Below, one piece after another: positions 55,002-63,179 of a stretch of 64,000 nucleotides of DNA. Origin of the DNA: Pseudomonadota bacterium (GTDB lineage Bacteria; Pseudomonadota; Gammaproteobacteria; Burkholderiales; Nitrosomonadaceae); NCBI GenBank assembly GCA_018240285.1, contig JAFEGA010000019.1:1-64000 (forward strand). The letters run 5' to 3'. The position numbers and the translations under genes are program-made. Each line of letters opens with the position of its first letter. Position 1 is the stretch's first letter. The notes beneath the pieces are model-generated. The model saw only the letters and a list, made by a program, of their open reading frames with translations. It was not told the origin of the DNA and searched no databases.

Positions 55002-55202
55002 TCAGTTATTAGTGCTCAACTTCTGCATCAACTCCTTAATCCGCATTACCCGCTTATTCACATCCTTGATCTTCACCAGAATTTTCAGCCGACCTGACCG
55101 GAGAGTGAGTATTCTCGGCTGCTTTGGATCAGTTGGATGATTTTGAGCGGGTCGATCGGCCGGTTGGGGATGAATTGCACTTGGATGCTGGCATTGATGC
55201 GC
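55002..55202 (-). pseudogene. Duplicated 3' end of mfd (displaced copy)
   Basis: About 200 bases closely similar to 55861-56070, the end of mfd. It encodes IQVQFIPNRPIDPLKIIQLI, then QSSREYSLSG, followed by a one-base deletion, then KDVNKRVMRIKELMQKLSTN and a stop at 55002. Homology ends near 55201 after a 9-base deletion. It is a broken duplicate. Confidence 0.9.
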
Positions 55203-55236
55203 TAATATCGCAGGGATTCCTGTTGTTATCTCGAAA

Positions 55237-55482
55237 TTAACTGGATTTGCCGGGCTGCTGGGTTAAGTTGGTTAAAGTTTTTGTCTCTTCCAGTAAATGC
55301 CGCAGAGCATTGTTAACCGCTTCATCGTTCGGGAAAGCTTTCGCAATGTCGGGCTCAAGAAGCACCACGTTGGTTTCTGCCTTGATACGGTTTGCATATT
55401 TGCCACGGATAATTTTACCGAAATCAGACCGTCTGTATTCCGGTCTTAGCTCGTCTGTCATTTCAGATTTAACCTTCTTCAT
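55237..55482 (-). CDS. brnA: BrnA-type antitoxin
   Basis: About 81 residues from ATG 55482 (MKKVKSEMTDELRPEYRRSD), the usual start of this family, although the frame is open upstream. GKIIRGKYANRI and NVVLLEPDIAKAFPNDEAVN are typical of BrnA-like antitoxins, with a C-terminal RHH-like helix. It overlaps the 3' end of the toxin gene by 14 bases, the normal BrnT-BrnA order. Located between two mfd-tail copies. Confidence 0.85.
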   Translation of the reverse strand: MKKVKSEMTDELRPEYRRSDFGKIIRGKYANRIKAETNVVLLEPDIAKAFPNDEAVNNALRHLLEETKTLTNLTQQPGKSS

Positions 55483-55741
55483 AAATTTTCTTCTCCGTAT
55501 TTGTAGCCAATCGTGCTGATATGATTCTAATCGTATCATCGCTTTCCGTATGCGCCACCGCGAGTAAACGTCCTTGGGAAGAAATGCCGAATGTTACATA
55601 TCGCTCTTCGTTTTCCGAATGATCGGGATCATGAGTAGTCGCAGAAAATACATCGCGCAATGCGCTGGATGCTTCTTCAAAAGTGACACCATGTTTACGA
55701 TGGTTAAGCGCAGCTTTCTTGGCATTCCACTCAAAGTGCAT
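55469..55741 (-). CDS. brnT: BrnT-family toxin
   Basis: 90 residues. FEWNAKKAALNHRKHGVTFEEA at the N-terminus, the GISSQGRLLAVAHTESDDTIR core and IISARLATNTEKKIYEEG at the end match BrnT, a RelE-fold ribonuclease toxin. No frame break is visible, so the module should be functional. It is transcribed with the antitoxin, away from mfd. Confidence 0.9.
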   Translation of the reverse strand: MHFEWNAKKAALNHRKHGVTFEEASSALRDVFSATTHDPDHSENEERYVTFGISSQGRLLAVAHTESDDTIRIISARLATNTEKKIYEEG

Positions 55742-55860
55742 AAAGACCGATGTGCCTCCGCTTTTAATGAAATCGCGTTAGAAAATACTTTCCAACTGAC
55801 GGTTAAGTTATCACAAAATGGGCCTGAATAGCGTTTCGCAGATGGTTTTTCAACGGTCTA

Positions 55861-58800
55861 TTAATTGTTAGCACCCAACTTCTGCATCAATTCCTTAATC
55901 CTAATTACCCGCTTATTCACATCCTCAATCTGCACCAGAACTTTCAGCCGGTCCTGGCCGGAGAGTGAGTATTCGCGGCTGCTTTGGATCAGTTGGATGA
56001 TTTTTATGGGATCGATGGGCGGGTTGGGGATGAACTGCACTTGGATGCTGTCGGCGCTGGCGTCGATGCGGGTGATGCCGAGCGGTTTGGCGGCGATGCG
56101 CAGGCGGTGGCAGTCGAGCAGGGCGCGCGCGGGGTTGGGCAGCAGGCCGAAGCGGTCGATCAGTTCGCGTTGCATGTCGTCGAGCTGGTCGTTGTCGGCG
56201 CAATTGGCCATGCGTTTGTACAACACCAAGCGTTCGTGAATGTCATGGCAGTAATCCTCCGGCAGCAGCGCGGGCACGTGCAGGTTGATTTCGGTGGCAA
56301 CACCCAATGGGTGCTGCATGTCAGGTTCCTTGCCTTGCTTGAGCGATTGGATCGCGGTGTCGAGCATGGTGCTGTAGAGGCTGAAACCGATTTCCTGCAT
56401 TTCGCCGCTTTGCGATTCGGAGAGCACCGCACCGGCGCCGCGGATTTCCAGGTCGTGCATCGCCAGATAAAAGCCGGAACCCAATTCTTCCATCGCTTGA
56501 ATCGCTTCCAAGCGTTTTTTCGCTTGCGAACCGAGCGCTTCTTCCGGCGGCGTCAGCAAATACGCGTAAGCTTGGTGATGCGAGCGCCCAACGCGGCCGC
56601 GCAGTTGATGCAGTTGCGCCAGGCCGAATTTGTGCGCTTCGTTGATGATGATGGTATTGGCGCTCGGAATATCGATACCGGTTTCGATGATCGTGGTGCA
56701 CAGCAGAATGTTGAAGCGCTGCTGGTAGAAATCGCGCATCACATGTTCCAGTTCGCGCTCCGGCATTTGCCCGTGCGCAATGTTGATGCGCGCCTCCGGC
56801 AGCAGGCCGCTGAGTTTCTCGTACATCAATTGAATGCTGCTGACTTCGTTGTGCAGGAAATAAATCTGCCCGCCGCGTTTCAGTTCGCGCAAGCATGCTT
56901 CGCGCACGATGCCCATCGAAAAGCTGGTGACGAACGTGCGGATCGCCAAGCGGCGCTGCGGCGCGGTGGCGATGATGGAGAAATCGCGTAAACCTTCCAG
57001 CGACATTGCCAAAGTGCGTGGAATCGGCGTGGCGGTCAGCGTCAGCACGTCGACTTCGGCGCGCAGTTTCTTCAGTTGTTCCTTTTGCCGCACGCCGAAG
57101 CGGTGTTCCTCGTCGATGATCACCAGCCCGAGATTCTTGAAATGCACGTCTTTTTGGATCAGTTTGTGCGTGCCAATGATGATGTCGATCTCGCCTTTGG
57201 CCAAACCGGTAATCGCTTGCGTTTGCTCCTTGGCGGAACGGAAGCGCGACAATTCGGCGATCCGCACCGGCCACTGATCGGCGATCAGACCGAAGCGGTC
57301 GGAGAAGTTCTGAAAGTGTTGTTCAGCGAGCAGCGTGGTCGGCACCAGCACCGCGACTTGCTTGCCGTCCGCCACGGCGATGAACGCGGCGCGCAACGCC
57401 ACTTCGGTTTTGCCGAAACCGACATCGCCGCAAATCAACCGGTCCATCGGTTTGCCGGAGGTCAAATCCTCGATCACAGCTTTGATCGCGGCGGCCTGAT
57501 CCGGCGTTTCCTCGAAGCCGAAACCTTCGGCGAAAGCTTCGTAATCATGTTGCTGCAATTTAAACTGGTGGCCTTCGCGCGCCGCGCGTTGCGCGTACAG
57601 ATTCAGCAATTCCGCGGCGGTGTCGCGCACTTGCTGCATTGCCTTGCGCTTAGCTTTGTCCCATTGGCTGCTGCCGAGCTTGTGCAACGGCGCGGATTCC
57701 GGAGCGCCGCCGCTGTAACGGCCGATCAAGTACAGTTGCGACACCGGCACGTACAGTTTGTCGCCGCCGTCGTATTCCAGTGCCAAGAACTCGCTCATTT
57801 CGCCGGGTTCGCCTTCGCCTACGTCCATACTGACCAGGCCGAGATAGCGGCCGATACCGTGTTGTTCGTGTACCACCGGGTCGCCCGGTTTGATTTCCGA
57901 CAAGTCGCGCAGGATGTTGTCGGTCGATGTGGACGATTTGCGCGATTCGCGCTCGCGGCGGCCGTGCAGGTGCGTGGCGTACAGTTCGCTTTCGGTGATG
58001 AAGGCGATCTTCGTGGCTTGGTCGATAAAGCCGGTATGCAGCGGCGCGACGCCGAGCATGAATGGTTCCTGGCTGTCCAGAAATGCGGCGAAATCCTGGC
58101 AAACTACCGGATGCAGATCGTATTGCTGCAGATACTCGGCGACCAGTTCGCGCCGTCCCAAGCTTTCCGCCAATAACAACACCCGTCCGCCGCTCATTTT
58201 GAATTGCGCGGCAAATACCGCCAGTTTCTCCAGCGGATTTTCTGCGTGCCGGTTGACTTGCACCGGCGACAGCGGCGCGCTGGTGTTCTCGCCGGTGACT
58301 TTGACATCCTGCGGTTTGACCAGCAGCTCAACACGTGCATACGGTTTGATAGAGCCGAAAAAATGATCGCCGGACAGGAACAGCTCGGTGGGCGGCAACA
58401 GCGGCCGGTCGCTGTCGCCGCGCATCAACTGGTAGCGCGATTGCGTGTCGCGCCAGAATTCATCGATCACCGGACGGACATCATGGTGTAAACAAAGTAA
58501 TGTATTGTCCGGCAGATAATCGAACAGCGTCGCGGTTTGCTCGAAAAACAGCGGCAAGTAGTATTCGATCCCGGCGGGCGTGCCGCCTTTGCTGATGTCT
58601 TTGTAAATTTGCTTTTTCGATGGATCGCCCTCGAATTGCTCGCGGAATTTACCGCGAAAGAACGTGCGTCCGGCTTCGTCGAGCGGAAATTCGCGTGCCG
58701 GCAGCAAGCGGATTTCCCTGACCGGATAGACGCTGCGCTGGGTGTCGACATCAAAGGTGCGGATGGTGTCGATGTCGTTGTCCATCAGGTCGATGCGGTA

Positions 58801-59328
58801 CGGCAGCGGACTGCCCATTGGGTACAAATCGATCAAGCCGCCGCGCACGCTGTACTCTCCAGGAGAAAACACCTGCGTGACGTGCGAATAACCGGCCAGC
58901 GTCAGTTGACTGCGTAATGCGGCGACGTCCAGCATTTCGCCCTGTTTGAGGAAAAACGTATGCGCGGCGAGGTACTCGCGTGGCAGCATGCGGTACAGTG
59001 CGGTGGTCAGCGGGGCGATCAATACGTCGCACGCGCCGGTCATCACTTGATAGAGCGTCGCCAGCCGTTCGGATACGAGATCGTGATGCGGCGAGAATGT
59101 GTCGTACGGTAGCGTTTCCCAGTCTGGCAGTAAATGCACCCTCAAATCAGGGGCGAAGTAAGGAATCTCTTCCAGCAGGCGTTGTGCATCCAGTGCATTG
59201 GCGGTGATGATGGCGGCCGGTTTGGCTTGTTGCGCTAATTGCGCGAGGAATAACGCATCGCCGGAACCGGCGAAGTCCGCGTAGCGCGCGATGGCGCCCG
59301 GTGCGGGTAAAGTCAGTTTTTGTTGCAT
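55861..59328 (-). CDS. mfd: Transcription-repair coupling factor Mfd
   Basis: 1155 residues from ATG 59328 (MQQKLTLPAPG); an upstream ATG at 59376 is possible. A UvrB-like N-terminal part, an RNA polymerase interaction domain (VVHEQHGIGRYLGLVSMDVG) and a superfamily-2 translocase follow: Walker A DVGFGKTEVALRA, DEEH box IIDEEHRFGV, TATPIPRT, and HQLRGRVGRS. The C-terminal TRCF domain ends KRVIRIKELMQKLGANN. It removes stalled RNA polymerase and recruits UvrA. The final ~60 codons are duplicated at 55002-55202, beyond the inserted brnTA pair. Confidence 0.97.
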   Translation of the reverse strand: MQQKLTLPAPGAIARYADFAGSGDALFLAQLAQQAKPAAIITANALDAQRLLEEIPYFAPDLRVHLLPDWETLPYDTFSPHHDLVSERLATLYQVMTGACDVLIAPLTTALYRMLPREYLAAHTFFLKQGEMLDVAALRSQLTLAGYSHVTQVFSPGEYSVRGGLIDLYPMGSPLPYRIDLMDNDIDTIRTFDVDTQRSVYPVREIRLLPAREFPLDEAGRTFFRGKFREQFEGDPSKKQIYKDISKGGTPAGIEYYLPLFFEQTATLFDYLPDNTLLCLHHDVRPVIDEFWRDTQSRYQLMRGDSDRPLLPPTELFLSGDHFFGSIKPYARVELLVKPQDVKVTGENTSAPLSPVQVNRHAENPLEKLAVFAAQFKMSGGRVLLLAESLGRRELVAEYLQQYDLHPVVCQDFAAFLDSQEPFMLGVAPLHTGFIDQATKIAFITESELYATHLHGRRERESRKSSTSTDNILRDLSEIKPGDPVVHEQHGIGRYLGLVSMDVGEGEPGEMSEFLALEYDGGDKLYVPVSQLYLIGRYSGGAPESAPLHKLGSSQWDKAKRKAMQQVRDTAAELLNLYAQRAAREGHQFKLQQHDYEAFAEGFGFEETPDQAAAIKAVIEDLTSGKPMDRLICGDVGFGKTEVALRAAFIAVADGKQVAVLVPTTLLAEQHFQNFSDRFGLIADQWPVRIAELSRFRSAKEQTQAITGLAKGEIDIIIGTHKLIQKDVHFKNLGLVIIDEEHRFGVRQKEQLKKLRAEVDVLTLTATPIPRTLAMSLEGLRDFSIIATAPQRRLAIRTFVTSFSMGIVREACLRELKRGGQIYFLHNEVSSIQLMYEKLSGLLPEARINIAHGQMPERELEHVMRDFYQQRFNILLCTTIIETGIDIPSANTIIINEAHKFGLAQLHQLRGRVGRSHHQAYAYLLTPPEEALGSQAKKRLEAIQAMEELGSGFYLAMHDLEIRGAGAVLSESQSGEMQEIGFSLYSTMLDTAIQSLKQGKEPDMQHPLGVATEINLHVPALLPEDYCHDIHERLVLYKRMANCADNDQLDDMQRELIDRFGLLPNPARALLDCHRLRIAAKPLGITRIDASADSIQVQFIPNPPIDPIKIIQLIQSSREYSLSGQDRLKVLVQIEDVNKRVIRIKELMQKLGANN

Positions 59329-59645
59329 TTTTAATAGTGTTGCCTTGCTTGTGCTAAAAATCACAGTCCGCAACACTGCTTCTCGGTCAAAATTTGCATA
59401 TTATATGCCAGTTCCAAACCGCCTTATTCAGTGCAAACAGTGATGAACATGGCGGCACGGGGATTAGCGCTGGATTTTATGGTTTCTTTGCGGTTTGAAT
59501 TTATCGGCAAACGATACTATTCTTATTACCTATGTAATTAATATTAAAATTGATTTGTAAAAATTGCTGACTGGGGAATAGTTGGTCTGAGAGAAAAGAA
59601 ATGAGCGCTTTTATAAAACTGAGTTCAGGACTGATGGAGCAAAGA
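59329..59645. other. Intergenic region, mfd to 59646
   Basis: About 317 bases between divergent genes. It is AT-rich towards 59520-59570 but no convincing paired -35/-10 boxes, repeats or RNA were seen. Confidence 0.4.
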
Positions 59646-60434
59646 ATGATTCTATGCGCTTGTAGAATCATTGCGTTTGTTTGCCTGACTTCACCAGTTT
59701 ATGCGCAAAACACTTCTGCTACGCTATTAACGGAAGAGAATCAGCAAAAAATCGAATTGGCCGTGTGGAAATATGCAGTGGATACACCGCTGCTGCTGAA
59801 AACAATCGATTGGCTTCGTGAATTGACAAAACACTCCCCGGAGTCTACTGCGATTGCCGAGCTTTCCCGCTTGCAATTTATGGAGGCGCAGCTTGAGCGC
59901 AACAAGAACCGCCGCATTCAGTTGTTCGAGAATTGCGTTGCCGTAGCCGACCGCGCGCTTGCGCTGAATAAGAACGATGTGCGCGGATTGTTCTGGAAAG
60001 CCGCGGCGATGGGAAAAATGGCCGAAGACAGCGGTATTGTGAATGCCTTGCGCATGATCCGGCCAATGGAAAATTTGCTGCTCAAGGTGGTCGCATTGGA
60101 TGAAAAATACGAGAACGCCGGGGCGCACCGCGCATTGGGCCGCATCTATCACAAATTACCTGGATTCCCGATCAGTTTCGGCAGTGATCAAAAAGCCCTG
60201 ATGCACTTGAAACGGGCGCATGAACTGTTTCCGCGCGATGTCATCACGCGCGCTTTTTACGCCGAGCTGCTGTATGACATCGGCCGGAAGGAAGAAGCGC
60301 GCAAGCATGCGGATTTCGTGCTAGCAACCCCGATTGCCGACGAAGATGCGCTGGAATTTGCCGAGTATGTCGATATTGCGCTGGGCGTGATCAATAAAAC
60401 CGGTGGCTCCAAATTTACAGTAGGCAATAACTAG
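59646..60434 (+). CDS. Unknown secreted helical-repeat protein
   Basis: About 262 residues from ATG 59646, chosen because GGAG stands six bases upstream and the result is a clean signal peptide (MILCACRIIAFVCLTSPVYA); a start at 59601 is also possible. The mature part is made of helix pairs (LAVWKYAVDTPLLLKTIDWL, NCVAVADRALALNKND, AHRALGRIYHKLPGFPISFG, RAFYAELLYDIGRKEEARKHA) like TPR/SEL1-type repeats. Its TAG stop is the first TAG of MITE copy D. Confidence 0.75.
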   Translation: MILCACRIIAFVCLTSPVYAQNTSATLLTEENQQKIELAVWKYAVDTPLLLKTIDWLRELTKHSPESTAIAELSRLQFMEAQLERNKNRRIQLFENCVAVADRALALNKNDVRGLFWKAAAMGKMAEDSGIVNALRMIRPMENLLLKVVALDEKYENAGAHRALGRIYHKLPGFPISFGSDQKALMHLKRAHELFPRDVITRAFYAELLYDIGRKEEARKHADFVLATPIADEDALEFAEYVDIALGVINKTGGSKFTVGNN

Positions 60435-60580
60435 GGAAGCTCTGAAAAAGGTAGCGAGCGATGGTCAGGCAAGGCGGAATCAGGCGAAAAAGCGCAGTTT
60501 ACGAGGTGTAAATGAGCATTTTGAGCCTGATTTCAAAACATAGCCTGACCGAGTGCAGTAGTTTTTCAGAGCTTCCCTAG
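60431..60580 (+). repeat. MITE-like element, copy D (best preserved)
   Basis: 150 bp with 19-bp perfect terminal inverted repeats, CTAGGGAAGCTCTGAAAAA and its complement. The interior is closest to copy A. The terminal CTAG on both ends may include a target duplication. The left TAG (60432-60434) ends the preceding gene. Confidence 0.85.
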
Positions 60581-60751
60581 AACCTTGCTAGACCGCTGCT
60601 TATTATTGCTCGCAAAGCTACCCTAACTCCCTCCTTATCGCCAAACTGCAGAACAAATGCTGCAGCTGGTTTACTTTTTTGCTTCGACTCGCTTCCACAC
60701 CGGTCAAATCAGCTACACTAACGTATCTATCCAATCTTCCATCAAACTTTT

Positions 60752-61351
60752 ATGTCAGAAACAGTGATTGATTTGATCCGCCACGGTCAACCCGCTGGCG
60801 GACGCCGTTACCGCGGCCACGGTGTGGACGATCCGCTGAGCGAGAAAGGGTGGTCGCAAATGTGGCATGCCGTCGGCAGCTACAATGATTGGAACCACAT
60901 CATCACTTCCCCGTTGCAGCGCTGCCAGGCGTTTGCCTTTGCGCTCGGTGGACGCCATCAGATCGAGGTCACGATTGAATCGCGCTTCAAGGAAGTCGGG
61001 TTTGGCGTGTGGGAAGGATTGAGTCACGACGACATCAAAATCGGCCGCGTAGCGGAATATCAGGCTTTCTTGCGCGATCCGGTCAACCGGCGCCCGGACG
61101 GCGCGGAGCCGCTCGAGGATTTTATGCAACGTGCCGGTTGCGCTTATGAAGAAGTTATCGAACGCCATCGCGGCAGCCATGTCCTGATCGTCGCACATGC
61201 CGGTGTGATGCGCGCGATTATCGCCAGAACCGTGCATGCCTCACCGGCCGGACTGTATCGCATCAAAATCAGTAACGGCGGCATCACGCGCATCCGGGAA
61301 ACTGCGGAAGGTGGTGTGCTGGAGCTGTTGAACGGGAAACTGCCAATCTGA
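60752..61351 (+). CDS. Histidine-phosphatase family protein
   Basis: 199 residues. VIDLIRHGQPAGGRRYRGHGVDD carries the phosphohistidine RHG, TSPLQRCQAFAFAL the Arg, EVGFGVWEGLSHDD the Glu, and VLIVAHAGVMRAIIA the second His. Compact family member, similar to alpha-ribazole phosphatase or broad-specificity phosphatases; no cobalamin genes are nearby, so the substrate is unknown. The ~170 bases between the MITE and this gene hold nothing recognisable. Confidence 0.88.
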   Translation: MSETVIDLIRHGQPAGGRRYRGHGVDDPLSEKGWSQMWHAVGSYNDWNHIITSPLQRCQAFAFALGGRHQIEVTIESRFKEVGFGVWEGLSHDDIKIGRVAEYQAFLRDPVNRRPDGAEPLEDFMQRAGCAYEEVIERHRGSHVLIVAHAGVMRAIIARTVHASPAGLYRIKISNGGITRIRETAEGGVLELLNGKLPI

Positions 61352-61419
61352 CAAATTGCTATTGACTCAAGACCGGCAGATTCCTATTCACTAATTCTCC
61401 TGGGTTGATAAAGATTGAA

Positions 61420-61749
61420 TCAAGGTGTGCAGTTTTTGTTGTTATAAAGTGTAGTCAGTGCACTTCTTCTGTCATTGACTAATCGTGTGGCCTCGCCAGC
61501 GTCATAATAGGTATAGGCCAAACCCGGCAGCCAAAAAAGCGCGCTGGCAACATTGGTTCCTGTAACTCCTTTTTTTGATTCGATATCTGCTTCCGCCTTA
61601 TCAAGCTTCGCCATTTCTGCTTTGATGGCGTCGCAGGAAAGATTATGATCACCGGGCTGTACTACTTGTATTTTTTGCGATGTTGCACAACCCAACAAAA
61701 ATCCGCTCGTGATAGCAATTAGAACTGCACTTTTTAAAGGTAGTGACAT
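61420..61749 (-). CDS. Small lipoprotein
   Basis: 109 residues. The lipoprotein signal has the lipobox LLGC with cysteine at residue 21 (LIAITSGFLLGCATSQK). The mature part is mostly helical (DAIKAEMAKLDKAEADIESK) and includes a second hydrophobic stretch (VASALFWLPGLAYTYY). No family named with confidence. Probably membrane-anchored in the periplasm. Confidence 0.8.
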   Translation of the reverse strand: MSLPLKSAVLIAITSGFLLGCATSQKIQVVQPGDHNLSCDAIKAEMAKLDKAEADIESKKGVTGTNVASALFWLPGLAYTYYDAGEATRLVNDRRSALTTLYNNKNCTP

Positions 61750-61919
61750 TGTTACACTCCATTTGGCCGCCGAAGGTGCGTATTAGTAGTCGAGGCGGAA
61801 TTCAACTACGCGCAAGAATAATGATGTTATCAATTCAGCAAAAAGCGATACTAGTCCGCTTCCAGCACTTTGATGATGTCGCACTTTTCGTTATCGGTGA
61901 GTCATCATGAACGATGCGG

Positions 61920-63179
61920 TTAAATCAGCACCAGCAGCGCCGCGCCGACTCCCGCCGCGGTGGCCAGCATGTCGTAAACGCACAGTCTTGCCAGCGCCGG
62001 GGTGCCGATGAAAAAAATCAAACCGAGTTTGAAACCGACATTGGAAATGAACGCCAGCGAGATCGCGGTGATCGCTTGCGCGGCCTCCAGTTTGCCGTGT
62101 TCGTAAAAGTGCAGGCTGGAAAGCGTGATGGCGGCGGTATCGGTGAGGCCGGAGACCAGTGCGACAGCGTATAGTCCGCTGCTGCCGGCGATGTCGGATA
62201 GCCAGGCGGAGAAAAGCAATACGCTGCCGTAAATCAATCCGAAAGCCGCAGCGGCGCGGATTTCCGCGGGATTTTTGATTTCCGGCAGCGTCACTTCATA
62301 CTGCTGGCTGAGTTTGCGCCAGCCGAATATCATGACGGCCGCGCCGGCCAGAAAACCGCAGCCCAGCACTGGCAGCAATTGCGGCAATATAACCGGGGAA
62401 GCGGCAGCGGCGAGAATGGTCAAGCGCAGCAATACCGTCAGGTTGGCGATCAGAATGACGGTCACGGCCAGGTTCGTGAAACTTTCGTTTTCCATGCTGC
62501 GGCGCGCGTAAACCAGCGTCGTGGCGGTGCTGGACACCAAGCCGCCGAACAGGCCCAGCACCGCGCCGTGGCGTTGACCGATCAATTGCAGCGCCACGTA
62601 ACCGACCAAACTGACACCCGAGATCAATACCACCATCAGCCAGATCTGGTAGGGGTTGAGAGCCTCGTAAGGTCCCATATTTTTGTCCGGCAAGATGGGC
62701 AGGACGATGAACGTCAGCACGCCGAATTGCAGCATGGAAATTAAATCGCGGCGGCTGAGCTTTTCGGTGATGCCGTGCAATTCCGCTTTGAAATACAACA
62801 ATACTGTGGTGATAATAGCGAGCATGATCGCCAGCGTGCCGTTACCGTACCAGACCGAAGCACCCAAGCCGTAGCACACCAAAATCGCGGCAATCGTCGT
62901 GGTGCCGGGGTCGGCGCTGTCATCCTTGACGCGCGAATACGCAGCCACCATCATCAGACCGACGATGAATAAACCGCCCAGCAGCAGCCAGGGCGTGGCT
63001 TTTTCCGACAGCATCGCGGCCAGCGTGCCGAACATTGCGACCAATGCGAATGTTCGCAATCCCGCGCGCGATCCCGGGCTGCGCTCGCGTTCCAGTCCGA
63101 TCAGCAAACCGATCGCCAGGCTGGTCATGAAGTGCGGCAATGCCGCCAGTTCGCCGTTCAAGGTAAATTCAGTGTGCAT
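61920..63179 (-). CDS. MgtC/SapB-type, DUF4010 membrane protein
   Basis: 419 residues with about 11-12 membrane helices. The N-terminal part (MTSLAIGLLIGLERERSPGSRAGLRTFALVA quoted in part: LAIGLLIGLERERS and AGLRTFALVAMFG) is the MgtC/SapB signature. The C-terminal half (LALISGLTDTAAITLS-like, here ALVSGLTDTAAITLSSL) is DUF4010. Substrate unknown; the family is linked to membrane homeostasis or ion handling. Its start overlaps the end of recJ by 11 bases. Confidence 0.88.
   Translation of the reverse strand: MHTEFTLNGELAALPHFMTSLAIGLLIGLERERSPGSRAGLRTFALVAMFGTLAAMLSEKATPWLLLGGLFIVGLMMVAAYSRVKDDSADPGTTTIAAILVCYGLGASVWYGNGTLAIMLAIITTVLLYFKAELHGITEKLSRRDLISMLQFGVLTFIVLPILPDKNMGPYEALNPYQIWLMVVLISGVSLVGYVALQLIGQRHGAVLGLFGGLVSSTATTLVYARRSMENESFTNLAVTVILIANLTVLLRLTILAAAASPVILPQLLPVLGCGFLAGAAVMIFGWRKLSQQYEVTLPEIKNPAEIRAAAAFGLIYGSVLLFSAWLSDIAGSSGLYAVALVSGLTDTAAITLSSLHFYEHGKLEAAQAITAISLAFISNVGFKLGLIFFIGTPALARLCVYDMLATAAGVGAALLVLI

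Noticed and set aside
55984..58176. Two long plus-strand open frames opposite mfd
   Set aside because: They overlap a full-length, well-conserved mfd and have unnatural composition.
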